Shown one piece after another: positions 8,259 to 15,223 of a stretch of DNA of 35,293 bases. A model generated the notes under the pieces. The model had not been told where the DNA came from. It saw nothing but the letters and a program-made list of their open reading frames with translations, and made no database searches. Source of the DNA: Treponema sp. UBA3870 (GTDB lineage Bacteria > Spirochaetota > Spirochaetia > Treponematales > Treponemataceae); NCBI GenBank assembly GCA_002392275.1, contig DGGQ01000132.1:1-35293 (forward strand). Reading direction: 5' to 3'. The position numbers and the translations under genes are program-made. Each line of letters begins with the position of its first letter. Position 1 is the first letter of the stretch.

Positions 8259-8273
8259 ATAAAATCGCCTAAA

Positions 8274-8304
8274 TCCCGGAAGAATTTAATCTTTCGGGGT
8301 TTTT
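8274..8304 (+). terminator. Rho-independent terminator, possibly bidirectional
   Basis: CCCGGAAGA (8275-8283) pairs with TCTTTCGGG (8290-8298) around a 6-nt loop, with one G-T pair, followed by TTTTT (8300-8304). It ends the BspA-like/microprotein transcript. It also sits just past the stop of the minus-strand fragment at 8303-8368. Confidence 0.75.
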
Positions 8305-8368
8305 ATTTGTCCAGGCGCTTGACGTAATAATCGCGGAAATCAACTTTTACTGTATTAAGACAAATCAC
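8303..8368 (-). pseudogene. Possible C-terminal remnant of a gene
   Basis: Read on the minus strand, 8368-8303 gives a 21-codon frame (VICLNTVKVDFRDYYVKRLD then K, stop). Its codons (GTC AAG CGC CTG GAC AAA TAA) look like local coding sequence, and it ends at the shared terminator. It has no RBS, and its upstream end falls inside the 133-bp cloverleaf element. It may be the tail of a gene truncated by insertion of that element, or chance. Confidence 0.25.
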
Positions 8369-8497
8369 ACGGATTTTGAAATTGCTAACGCAATTTCTTT
8401 AAACAATTTGAAAAACAAAACTATTTTTGTTCAAACTTAGAATGTATAGAACTTTTTTTACTCGGAAAAATCGTTAGATTTTTCCAAATCCGTGTGA
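8365..8497. mobile_element. 133-bp cloverleaf element with 12-bp perfect terminal inverted repeats
   Basis: The ends TCACACGGATTT (8365-8376) and AAATCCGTGTGA (8486-8497) are perfect reverse complements. Directly inside are two perfect hairpins. One is GAAATTGC-TAAC-GCAATTTC (8378-8397). The other is GGAAAAATC-GTTA-GATTTTTCC (8464-8485), which abuts the right terminal repeat. An imperfect central hairpin starts with TTTGAA/TTCAAA (8407-8412/8430-8435). The loops TAAC and GTTA are complementary. No ORF is inside. It could be a MITE-like non-autonomous element or a structured RNA; assignment to a mobile element is inference. Confidence 0.55.
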
Positions 8498-8554
8498 CCG
8501 CCCCATTTTTCCTGCAAATAATAGGCATAGATTAAAAAATTGATTTCCATGAGT

Positions 8555-8586
8555 GCAAACTTTGTTCTGAAAAGAATGTACTTTGC
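8555..8586 (+). repeat. 32-bp dispersed repeat, copy 2
   Basis: This matches 7229-7260 at 27 of 32 positions. In this copy the inverted ends extend to GTGCAAA (8553-8559) and TTTGCAC (8582-8588). It lies in the non-coding stretch 8498-8648 before the 3' end of the SDR gene. I see nothing else in that stretch. Confidence 0.6.
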
Positions 8587-8648
8587 ACTGGTGGATTAAA
8601 TCTGCCGGGATTTTTTGTCCTATGCTTACATATTGCAGTCAATCAGTG

Positions 8649-9662
8649 TCATGCGATTTTTCCGCTTGACTTGAGCCATTCAATTTCGTCGTGCATGGTC
8701 TCACGGTAGCTTCTTGTCGTGTAGCCAAGCTCCCTTTTTGCCTTTGAGGAATCAAAATTATTGTTCCGCGCAAGATTGTAGACCGCGAAAGTTGTCATAA
8801 GGGGGCGCCTTCCTTTTCTTTTTGCCTGTCGCTCCATAATCTTTGCAAGAAAATTCGCAAGCCCCACCGGGATAAAAGTTCTCATGCGCCTGCATCCCGA
8901 CTCCTCGCTCAAAAGACGTGCAAAATCCCGGAATGAAACCTCGTCGTTGCCAAGGATGTAACACTCGCCACTTCTTCCCTTGTCCGCCGCAAGAATCGCT
9001 CCGTGTGCCAAATCACGCACATCGCATAGATTGAAACTTCCGTCAATTCCGGCTGGCATCTCTCCGTTTAAAATCTGAATCAGAACTTTGGTCGTCTCTC
9101 CCACGGCAAAATCCTCTGGTCCCAGAATCCCGCTCGGGTGAATCACACATGCGTTCAGTCCATCCGCAGCCGCATCAAGAACAGCCTGTGTCGCAAGAGC
9201 CTTTGACTGACTGTAGCATCCAATCACCTTGTCTCCGTCAAAATGCTTTACCTCGCAGATTTTTTCACCCTTGGGCAATTCGGGAATCGCACCTGTGCTT
9301 GAGCAGTAAACGAGCTTTTTACATTCGCCATGTTTTTTGCAAAGCTCGATTATGTTTTTCGTTCCACCCACGTTAACGTCCATCACTTTCTGATTGTAAT
9401 CCGGGTTCACAGTCACTATGCTCGCGATGTGCATTACTACGGTCTCAAATCCATCCGGCACAGTAAAAAATCTTTCAAGCGAATCCATGTCGGTAAGGTC
9501 GCCCCTTATGATTTCAGCCTCTCCCGGAACATATTTTTCGGCGGGATCATTTGGAAGCACAAAAGCACGAACCTTGTCACCCCTCTCAATCAACTGACGG
9601 CAGATTGTGCCACCCAAAAATCCAGCCGCTCCGGTAACCAAATAAATTGTTTTCTTTTCCAT
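8649..9662 (-). CDS. NAD(P)-dependent epimerase/dehydratase-type reductase (extended SDR)
   Basis: This 337-residue cytoplasmic oxidoreductase has a Rossmann N-terminus, TGAAGFLG (residues 10-17), GDLTDMDSL in the adenine-ring region (54-62), Ser121/Ser122, and the catalytic Tyr150-x3-Lys154 (YSQSK). It resembles dihydroflavonol-4-reductase-like and 3-beta-HSD-like bacterial SDRs; the substrate is unknown. The longest frame starts at 9719, but the ATG at 9662 has a proper SD (AAGGAG, 7 nt) and begins at the usual position before the beta strand, so it is chosen. It is divergent from the two-component system and shares its 147-bp regulatory region, so it could be a target of that regulator. 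Confidence 0.88.
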   Translation of the reverse strand: MEKKTIYLVTGAAGFLGGTICRQLIERGDKVRAFVLPNDPAEKYVPGEAEIIRGDLTDMDSLERFFTVPDGFETVVMHIASIVTVNPDYNQKVMDVNVGGTKNIIELCKKHGECKKLVYCSSTGAIPELPKGEKICEVKHFDGDKVIGCYSQSKALATQAVLDAAADGLNACVIHPSGILGPEDFAVGETTKVLIQILNGEMPAGIDGSFNLCDVRDLAHGAILAADKGRSGECYILGNDEVSFRDFARLLSEESGCRRMRTFIPVGLANFLAKIMERQAKRKGRRPLMTTFAVYNLARNNNFDSSKAKRELGYTTRSYRETMHDEIEWLKSSGKIA

Positions 9663-9707
9663 AGTCGTTCTCCTTGATTGATTGTTTATGGCTCCATCAT
9701 GCCTTGG

Positions 9708-9747
9708 ACTTGTTTCCAAAATGTTTTAGAAATGTTTCTGAAATGTT
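9708..9747 (+). promoter_or_regulatory. Tandem 11-bp-spaced direct repeats, likely OmpR-family binding site
   Basis: AAATGTT occurs at 9719, 9730 and 9741, exactly one helical turn apart, and a degenerate fourth copy (ACTTGTT) lies at 9708. OmpR/PhoB-family regulators typically bind such repeats as head-to-tail dimers. The array ends about 25 bp upstream of the -35 of the adjacent OmpR-family gene and also lies upstream of the divergent SDR gene. Confidence 0.6.
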
Positions 9748-9772
9748 AAAAATTAATAAATCCGCCGTTTTT

Positions 9773-9803
9773 TTGAAAAATAAAATGGTTCCTGTGCTAT
9801 ACT
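9773..9803 (+). promoter_or_regulatory. Promoter of the response-regulator gene, leaderless geometry
   Basis: TTGAAA (9773-9778) and TATACT (9798-9803) are separated by 19 bp. The ATG at 9810 follows after 6 nt with no SD. The long spacer and the repeat array upstream fit an activator-dependent promoter. Confidence 0.5.
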
Positions 9804-9809
9804 TTTCTT

Positions 9810-10487
9810 ATGATAAAGATTTTGGTAGTTGAAGATGATTCCGACCTGAACAAAACGACATGTTCTTTTTTGCGGAAAAATGGTTACGAAGCTACGGGCT
9901 GCCTTTGCGCGAACGATGCCTACAACGCAATGTACAGCAACCATTTTGACCTGATTATTTCCGACGTGATGATGCCGCAGATTGACGGTTTTGAATTTGC
10001 AGAGACGGTTCGCAAAATTAATCAGACAGTTCCAATTATTTTTATGACCGCGCGTGATGACTTTTTGTCAAAGCAAAAGGGGTTTTCCGCAGGTATTGAT
10101 GACTATCTTGTGAAGCCTGTTGATTTGGAGGAGCTTGTTCTACGCATTTCCGCAATTTTACGGCGCGCAAATATTTCCCAAAGCAAAAAACTTAGTGTCG
10201 GTTCCCTGACTCTTGATGCGGACGCATTTTCGGCAGTTTCGGACGGACAGGAAATCCAGCTGACCAAACGCGAGTTCAATCTTGTCTACAAGCTGCTTTC
10301 GTATCCGAACAAAACGTTTACCCGAGTTCAGCTCATGGATGATTTTTGGGACGCGGATTCAAATGCAGGCCCCCGGGCTGTTGATGTCTACATTACAAAA
10401 ATCAGGGACAAACTTTCGGCTGCGGGCTGCTCCGGTTTTGAGATTGCGACTGTCCACGGACTAGGTTATAAGGCGGTCGTAAAATGA
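9810..10487 (+). CDS. OmpR/PhoB-family response regulator
   Basis: This 225-residue two-component transcription factor has a receiver domain (1-120) with acidic pocket Glu8/Asp9/Asp10, phospho-acceptor Asp52 in SDVMMP, Thr in MTARDD, and Lys in DYLVKP. The C-terminal winged-helix domain contains LTKREFNLVYKLLSYPNKTFTR and the AVDVYITKIRDKL recognition region. The start is certain because MIKILVVEDD is the canonical opening of receiver domains, yet it has no SD. It overlaps the kinase gene by 4 bp (ATGA). It probably binds the repeats at 9708-9747, giving autoregulation and perhaps control of the divergent SDR gene. The signal is unknown. Confidence 0.95.
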   Translation: MIKILVVEDDSDLNKTTCSFLRKNGYEATGCLCANDAYNAMYSNHFDLIISDVMMPQIDGFEFAETVRKINQTVPIIFMTARDDFLSKQKGFSAGIDDYLVKPVDLEELVLRISAILRRANISQSKKLSVGSLTLDADAFSAVSDGQEIQLTKREFNLVYKLLSYPNKTFTRVQLMDDFWDADSNAGPRAVDVYITKIRDKLSAAGCSGFEIATVHGLGYKAVVK

Positions 10488-11524
10488 GTGCGGAACTTTC
10501 CAAAAAAAGCAGATTTCCGGCAAATCTTTACTGGGCTGTCCTTGCCATGCTTTTGGTGACCGCCGGAGTGAATGTCGCCATAATCCTTGTCGGACTAAGA
10601 AACGACTGGACCCCGATTTTTTTTGTCCACCTTGTCCTGCTCTACTGGTTTGTAATTACCGCACTGATTGTTCTATATATAAAGCACAGAATCCACCGGA
10701 CCTATGAAATCCCCCTGCAAAAAATTTCTATGGCACTTGAAAAAGTTTCGCACGGTGATTTTTCTATTTCGATTGAAACAGTGAATCCTCCCGAAAAATA
10801 TGACTATCTTGATTTGATGATTCTGGATTTGAACAGGATGATTAAGGATTTGAATGGAATTGAAACTCTGCGTACTGATTTTATATCGAATGTGTCGCAC
10901 GAACTGAAAACTCCCCTCGCCGTGATGCAAAATTATGCTGTCCTTCTCCAGTCTCCAGAACTTGATGAAAACAAGCGCCGGGAATATGCGAAGGCTGTCT
11001 CGCAAAACTGTCGGAAGCTTACGACCCTTGTGACGGACATTCTGAAACTGAATAAACTTGAAAACCAAGAAATATATCCAGAGGTTCCGCCTTATGATTT
11101 GGGGGAGCAGCTTAGGGAATGTGTGCTTTTTTTTGAGGAGGCATGGTCCGCCAAAAATATTGAGCTTAATGCCGACATAGCGGACGGAATCATCGTGACG
11201 ACAGACGGCAGACTTTTGGCAATTATTTGGAACAATTTTCTTTCAAACGCAATCAAGTTCACTCCCGAAGGCGGTCGTATTGATGTGAGACTTGAAAAAG
11301 TTTCGGACCATATTTTGGTGAGCGTCCAGGACTGGGGATGCGGGATGGATGAAAAAACAAGGGCCCACGTCTTTGAAAAATTTTTTCAGGGAGACACGAG
11401 CCATGCGACAAATGGAAATGGACTTGGACTTGTGCTTGCGGCCAGGGTCGCTGATATATGCGGAGGAAAAATCAGCGTGGAAAGCGAACAAGGAAAGGGA
11501 AGTGTCTTTAGCTTTGAATTTTAG
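10484..11524 (+). CDS. Sensor histidine kinase, partner of the 9810 regulator
   Basis: This is a 346-residue inner-membrane kinase. Two membrane segments (about 15-37 and 45-67) are separated by only a few residues, so there is almost no periplasmic sensor domain. A HAMP-like linker (about 68-125) follows, then a HisKA domain with SHELKTP (phospho-acceptor His139), and a HATPase domain with NNFLSNAIKF (N box), DWGCGMDE (G1), FEKFFQGD (F box) and NGLGLVLA (G2). The minimal extracellular loop suggests sensing within the membrane or through a partner, as in BceS/YxdK-type kinases. No ABC transporter partner is adjacent. It is translationally coupled to the regulator. No convincing terminator follows. 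Confidence 0.93.
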   Translation: MSAELSKKSRFPANLYWAVLAMLLVTAGVNVAIILVGLRNDWTPIFFVHLVLLYWFVITALIVLYIKHRIHRTYEIPLQKISMALEKVSHGDFSISIETVNPPEKYDYLDLMILDLNRMIKDLNGIETLRTDFISNVSHELKTPLAVMQNYAVLLQSPELDENKRREYAKAVSQNCRKLTTLVTDILKLNKLENQEIYPEVPPYDLGEQLRECVLFFEEAWSAKNIELNADIADGIIVTTDGRLLAIIWNNFLSNAIKFTPEGGRIDVRLEKVSDHILVSVQDWGCGMDEKTRAHVFEKFFQGDTSHATNGNGLGLVLAARVADICGGKISVESEQGKGSVFSFEF

Positions 11525-11666
11525 ATTCCGTTTTCACTGGATTCCCTAGTGCACATGTCTTCCACAATCACTTTTGAAAAAAAACACTTTGCCGTGGGGG
11601 TATCCTATGCGTACAGACCTCATCAAATATTCTTGAACTTTTTTATAGGAGATGTCACATTATAAA

Positions 11667-12626
11667 TCAATTTTTCCCATAATCGAATATGTCTACAAAA
11701 TAAATATCTTCCGGGCCGTATACGAGCACATGGGAATCAAATCCGCTTTCAAGCATCATGGTCAGGGCTTTTGTATTTTTTTCAAGCGCAAGAACCAGCG
11801 GACTTTCTTCCGGGGGCATAGCTTCGGCTTTATAACCGCTTGCGATAATCCTTTCCAGTAACTTGACGTCGCCATTTTCTATTGCTTCAATCAGCGCATA
11901 ATACTCTTCGGATTTGTATACATTCCGCGCCGCCAGTATGTATTCATTTTCAGAACACATTCCCTCGTCCGTTGTATGCGACCTTTCGATGGTTTTGCTT
12001 ACATAGCATCCGGCTTCCTCATCCCATTCCAAAATGTGCTTCATGTTTTCGTAATGTGGATTATCCCATTCAAGATAAAAAGGAGAGTCCCCCGTATTCT
12101 GCTCCAGATACAATACATCGCCGTTATAATATCTGGGGTATCCACCGCTGCTTCCGGTGACCATTTCGGTAAAGTCTCCTGCGGTAAAATTTTTCCCGTC
12201 GTAATTTATGTAGCCGTTTATATAAAAATATGTTCTCCCGGTTTTGTACAGTGGAACAAAAGATTTGCTGCTTGAGATGAGTATAACGTCGTGCCCTGAC
12301 ACCCAGCCTTCCCTGAAATCATCTTTTGTTTGAATCCGCCAGCGATGGAATGTCTCCCCTGATTTATACTGGTATGAATCTTTTGAAACCCGGGTAAAAT
12401 TGACCACTTCGCCTTTCGGAAGATAAAAGAGGGGCTGTTCGTCAAATTGGTGTGTCATATCCTGATAAACGGGAGTATCGTCGTGCGCGATTACGCCGAA
12501 CATGCCATGCAGAACGCTGAATGTTTCTTCGCCTCTGAAAAGATAGTAATCCATATCCCGCTCCTGCCCGAACAGAAACGAAAGATTTAAAACCGCCATG
12601 AATGTGAACAGGATTCTCTTTTTCAT
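11667..12626 (-). CDS. Secreted protein with SH3-like N-terminal part and ankyrin-like C-terminus
   Basis: This 319-residue exported protein has a signal peptide of about 20 residues ending in FLFGQ. Residues about 45-125 look like a bacterial SH3-type domain (PVYQDM, YLPKGEVVNFTRVS, WRIQTKDDFREGWVSGHDV). The C-terminal part, about 245-300, resembles one and a half ankyrin repeats (YYALIEAIENGDVKLLERII then SPLVLALEKNTKALTMMLES). I do not recognise a named family. It may act at the cell envelope, but this is inference. The start has a strong SD (AGGAGG). A palindrome lies immediately upstream. It sits downstream of the restriction gene on the same strand, and its AT-rich composition resembles that pair. 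Confidence 0.75.
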   Translation of the reverse strand: MKKRILFTFMAVLNLSFLFGQERDMDYYLFRGEETFSVLHGMFGVIAHDDTPVYQDMTHQFDEQPLFYLPKGEVVNFTRVSKDSYQYKSGETFHRWRIQTKDDFREGWVSGHDVILISSSKSFVPLYKTGRTYFYINGYINYDGKNFTAGDFTEMVTGSSGGYPRYYNGDVLYLEQNTGDSPFYLEWDNPHYENMKHILEWDEEAGCYVSKTIERSHTTDEGMCSENEYILAARNVYKSEEYYALIEAIENGDVKLLERIIASGYKAEAMPPEESPLVLALEKNTKALTMMLESGFDSHVLVYGPEDIYFVDIFDYGKN

Positions 12627-12636
12627 TTTTCCTCCT

Positions 12637-12657
12637 CATGTCCAAAGCTTGGACATG
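12637..12657 (-). promoter_or_regulatory. 9-3-9 palindrome between the -10 and SD of the 12626 gene
   Basis: CATGTCCAA and TTGGACATG are perfect inverted arms around a 3-bp centre. It abuts the SD (12636-12631). A -10-like TATACAAT lies a few bases upstream on the minus strand, so the palindrome spans the expected transcription start. It could be a repressor operator or a 5'-UTR hairpin occluding the SD. Confidence 0.5.
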
Positions 12658-12730
12658 TATATTGTATAGACTAAAACGTTTATATGTCGTGAATTACAGT
12701 CAGATTAAAAATCTGCCGTCCAACGTAGCT

Positions 12731-13690
12731 TCACTTATGGGGTCCGATAAATTTGTCCCCGTTAAAATGAATCATGTGAGTGGGGTTGTCTGCTATCCAT
12801 ACTTCTGTTTCCCATGCGATTTCTTGAGCATAGTGAATGAATGTCTTTTTGTTTGGAAACACTGAAATATAAACTTTGTCCGCACTTACATTTGAAAAAA
12901 GTTCCTCAAGCTCAATATACCGCTTGCTGTCAACAGGTCCGTGCGATGTTACTGACTCCACAAGGACAAGCCATTTTTTATCTTCAACGTACAAGATTAC
13001 ATCCGGCATTTTACCATGTTGCTGCACATTGAACAAAAGATTTCCTGCGAGTTCTTGATCATAATATCCTCCCCACTTATCACCGGTATCACCAATATAA
13101 ATCAGCATGCTGTTCGGTAAAAATCTTGGAGCCATTTGCTCAATAATATCTCGAATCAATTCGCTGTGTTTCCCCGGTGAAATTTGTATATAATATTCTT
13201 CTTTGACCTTCACAGAAACCATATTCATTTCACGTTCCTTGGCATAGCGGGTGGATAAAGTTGGTTGATTTTTTGTGAACTCGGAAAGCAGAACATCAAA
13301 ATCAGGACTTTTGTATGCCCTAATAACTTTTAAAGCTGCTGAAGAAATTTGATATACAGCCTTGGGACTGTTTACCGCCCGGTCAGGTTTGTCGGGATTG
13401 TAAAGAACAATTCCAGCCAGTACCATCTGATGGATGCTGAACCGCCTGAAAGTTTCACGAGTGTTCGGGGCATATTCTTTATTGTAATAATCCTTTGCGA
13501 AACACATCATCGGAGTAATTCCTACAAGCGGAGTCTCTGCATTTTTCCAATCTTTTTCAGGAGTGACATTCAAAAGCGAAAGCAGGCAATATGCTGTTCT
13601 TTCATTTTGTTGTTCCGCCGGCATTCCGAATTTTTTGAGGATATCTATCGCTTCATCAATTTTTTGCCTAATCAATTCTTCAATTTTCAT
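12731..13690 (-). CDS. BsuBI/PstI-type restriction endonuclease
   Basis: This 319-residue Type II endonuclease resembles the BsuBI/PstI family, whose characterised members cut CTGCAG. The C-terminal half holds the PD-(D/E)xK-like core: MPD (Asp230), then a beta strand and VESVTSHGP (Glu245 onward), the most conserved stretch of the family, followed by the VYISVFPNKKTFIHYAQEIAWETEVW region. The N-terminal half is the helical domain usual for these enzymes. Its ATG overlaps the methyltransferase stop (ATGA), so nuclease is made only after methyltransferase translation. Specificity for CTGCAG is inferred from family, not demonstrated. Composition is AT-rich compared with the flanking symporter gene, suggesting acquisition by transfer. 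Confidence 0.88.
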   Translation of the reverse strand: MKIEELIRQKIDEAIDILKKFGMPAEQQNERTAYCLLSLLNVTPEKDWKNAETPLVGITPMMCFAKDYYNKEYAPNTRETFRRFSIHQMVLAGIVLYNPDKPDRAVNSPKAVYQISSAALKVIRAYKSPDFDVLLSEFTKNQPTLSTRYAKEREMNMVSVKVKEEYYIQISPGKHSELIRDIIEQMAPRFLPNSMLIYIGDTGDKWGGYYDQELAGNLLFNVQQHGKMPDVILYVEDKKWLVLVESVTSHGPVDSKRYIELEELFSNVSADKVYISVFPNKKTFIHYAQEIAWETEVWIADNPTHMIHFNGDKFIGPHK

Positions 13691-15156
13691 TTTATCGACT
13701 CCGAAATCTTGTCAAAAATTTTCTGGCTCCATTCTTTTTCGGCTTTCAATTTTTGTCCAAGAGCCTCCAAATCTATAAGACTCGGATAGGGAAGATTTCT
13801 TAAATCTGTTGCATTTACCTGTGTGTGGCCGCTGAAGAGCCTGAACTTTTCATCAATATAGGTTGAGTTTAGCCAGCAGATCAATCCATAGGCCGCATCC
13901 TCTGAAAGCGAAAATTTATTTGCATGAAATACATTCAGGTGATTTTCAAAGGCCATGCTGTCATTGAGAAAATCATCTGGCCGTACAAGGGATGCGACAA
14001 TGCGTTTAGTTTCCTCTTTTGTAGAAAAACGTTTTACAAGAACATAAAAACCTTTTGGGAAAACTTGTTTTCGAACTGTCTCCGAAATCATAATTGCATT
14101 TGGTTTTTTAGATTTCTGCGGCCACGAAAGACGGTGATTTTTTAAATGAACGGAATAGATAAGCTGAAATGAGTTTTCCGCATAATCCTTTAGCAAAAGA
14201 TTTTTCATTCTGAAATCAACTGTGGGGCCGGTCGAAACTTTGATTCCTAAATCTTTTAAATTCGAGTAGACGGCAGGATTGTCATTTACGAATTGCTGTT
14301 TTGTAGGAATATTAAAATATTTCTCATTGTCGCCATCATGCAGAATTTGTGTGAAGGGACTATCAAATTCTGAAAGTCCTTCAAAAGAGTCGTCATTGCA
14401 ATATGAAATTTTTACATTCCCTTGCACTGCGTTTTTTTGAAGCATTATTATTATATTTTCCTGCAGAACCGCCTCGTCCTTAAAAGCCTTGTCACGTGTT
14501 TCAAAAAGGTGGATATGTTTAATCGCACAGTTTTTTAAAATGAACTCACGGAAAGGCTTGTAATAAAGTCCATTGCAAAAACTTCGTGGAACAATCGCGA
14601 CAATATATCCGTTGTCTTCCGTAAGAGAAATCGCTGCACCCATGAACGCGGAATAAAGATTCACCGTTTCAAGACCGAAAGCACGTGCGGACTGTCGTTC
14701 TTTTGAATTTGCCGGAATTTTTTTGTATGGAGGATTCATTATTACGTGGGTGTAAGTTTCATTTATTTTCCACATATATTCAAATGATGTTTTTTCCAAA
14801 AAGTCACCGGAAAAGATTTCATAATCAGCTTTCTTGAAGCCGGAACTTGATGAGGCAATATTCTTTTTTAAAGTATCGTATACATCCCTATCAATATCAT
14901 AAGCGGAAATATGAATGTCCGGGGTATTCCAGTTTTCTTTTGCAATTCTTTCCATAAAAGAACATGCCAGCGTTCCGATTCCTGCGCCTGGATCAAGAAG
15001 TTTGATTTTTTTATCTGTTGAAGGAAACAATGATGACATGAATCGTGCTATGGAATAGGGTGTAAAATACTGACCGAACGATTCCTTGTGATTAAGGGAA
15101 GTTCCTGCAGCATGAGATATTCGCTCGTTTTCAAGTGTTTCCGCCAGAGCAATCAT
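13687..15156 (-). CDS. DNA adenine-N6 methyltransferase of a BsuBI/PstI-type RM system
   Basis: This 489-residue gamma-type N6-adenine methyltransferase (Eco57I/BsuBI-PstI group) protects the site cut by the adjacent nuclease. Motif X-like FGQYFTP lies at 27-33, SAM-binding motif I LLDPGAGIGT at 53-62, the acidic motif II region AYDID at 85-89, and catalytic motif IV NPPY at 141-144. The C-terminal 250 residues form the target-recognition part. Its ATG at 15156 is the first start in frame after an upstream stop, and it lies 7 nt past a TATACT with no SD, predicting a leaderless mRNA. It is first in the operon, as expected for protection before restriction. No controller (C) protein gene is present. 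Confidence 0.9.
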   Translation of the reverse strand: MIALAETLENERISHAAGTSLNHKESFGQYFTPYSIARFMSSLFPSTDKKIKLLDPGAGIGTLACSFMERIAKENWNTPDIHISAYDIDRDVYDTLKKNIASSSSGFKKADYEIFSGDFLEKTSFEYMWKINETYTHVIMNPPYKKIPANSKERQSARAFGLETVNLYSAFMGAAISLTEDNGYIVAIVPRSFCNGLYYKPFREFILKNCAIKHIHLFETRDKAFKDEAVLQENIIIMLQKNAVQGNVKISYCNDDSFEGLSEFDSPFTQILHDGDNEKYFNIPTKQQFVNDNPAVYSNLKDLGIKVSTGPTVDFRMKNLLLKDYAENSFQLIYSVHLKNHRLSWPQKSKKPNAIMISETVRKQVFPKGFYVLVKRFSTKEETKRIVASLVRPDDFLNDSMAFENHLNVFHANKFSLSEDAAYGLICWLNSTYIDEKFRLFSGHTQVNATDLRNLPYPSLIDLEALGQKLKAEKEWSQKIFDKISESIK

Positions 15157-15163
15157 ATTACAT

Positions 15164-15169
15164 AGTATA
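15164..15169 (-). promoter_or_regulatory. -10 box of the RM operon
   Basis: TATACT on the minus strand (15169-15164) is separated by 7 nt from the ATG at 15156. The -35 region is weak (TAGCCC at 17 bp). No SD is present. Confidence 0.45.
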
Positions 15170-15223
15170 CCGCATTTTTAATTTTTGGGCTATTTGTACT
15201 TGCGGTAAATTTGTTCACATCCG

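Noticed and set aside
8385..8479. Integron attC site: CTAACG ... CGTTAGAT has the right spacing, and GTTAGAT fits the GTTRRRY core
   Set aside because: The left box TGCTAAC departs from RYYYAAC at two positions, there is no L-box pairing with an extrahelical base, and the same bases are already explained as the loops of two perfect hairpins. No integrase or cassette array is present.
11583..11610. Third G-tract promoter (CACTTTGCCGTGGGGGTATCC)
   Set aside because: It shares only loose similarity with the 7301 and 35261 elements, lacks TTGACA, and no + strand gene follows.
12731..15156. Depletion of CTGCAG as support for an active PstI-like system
   Set aside because: CTGCAG sites are easily found in the window, for example at 14461-14466 and 16067-16072, so there is no visible avoidance. 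This neither supports nor excludes activity.
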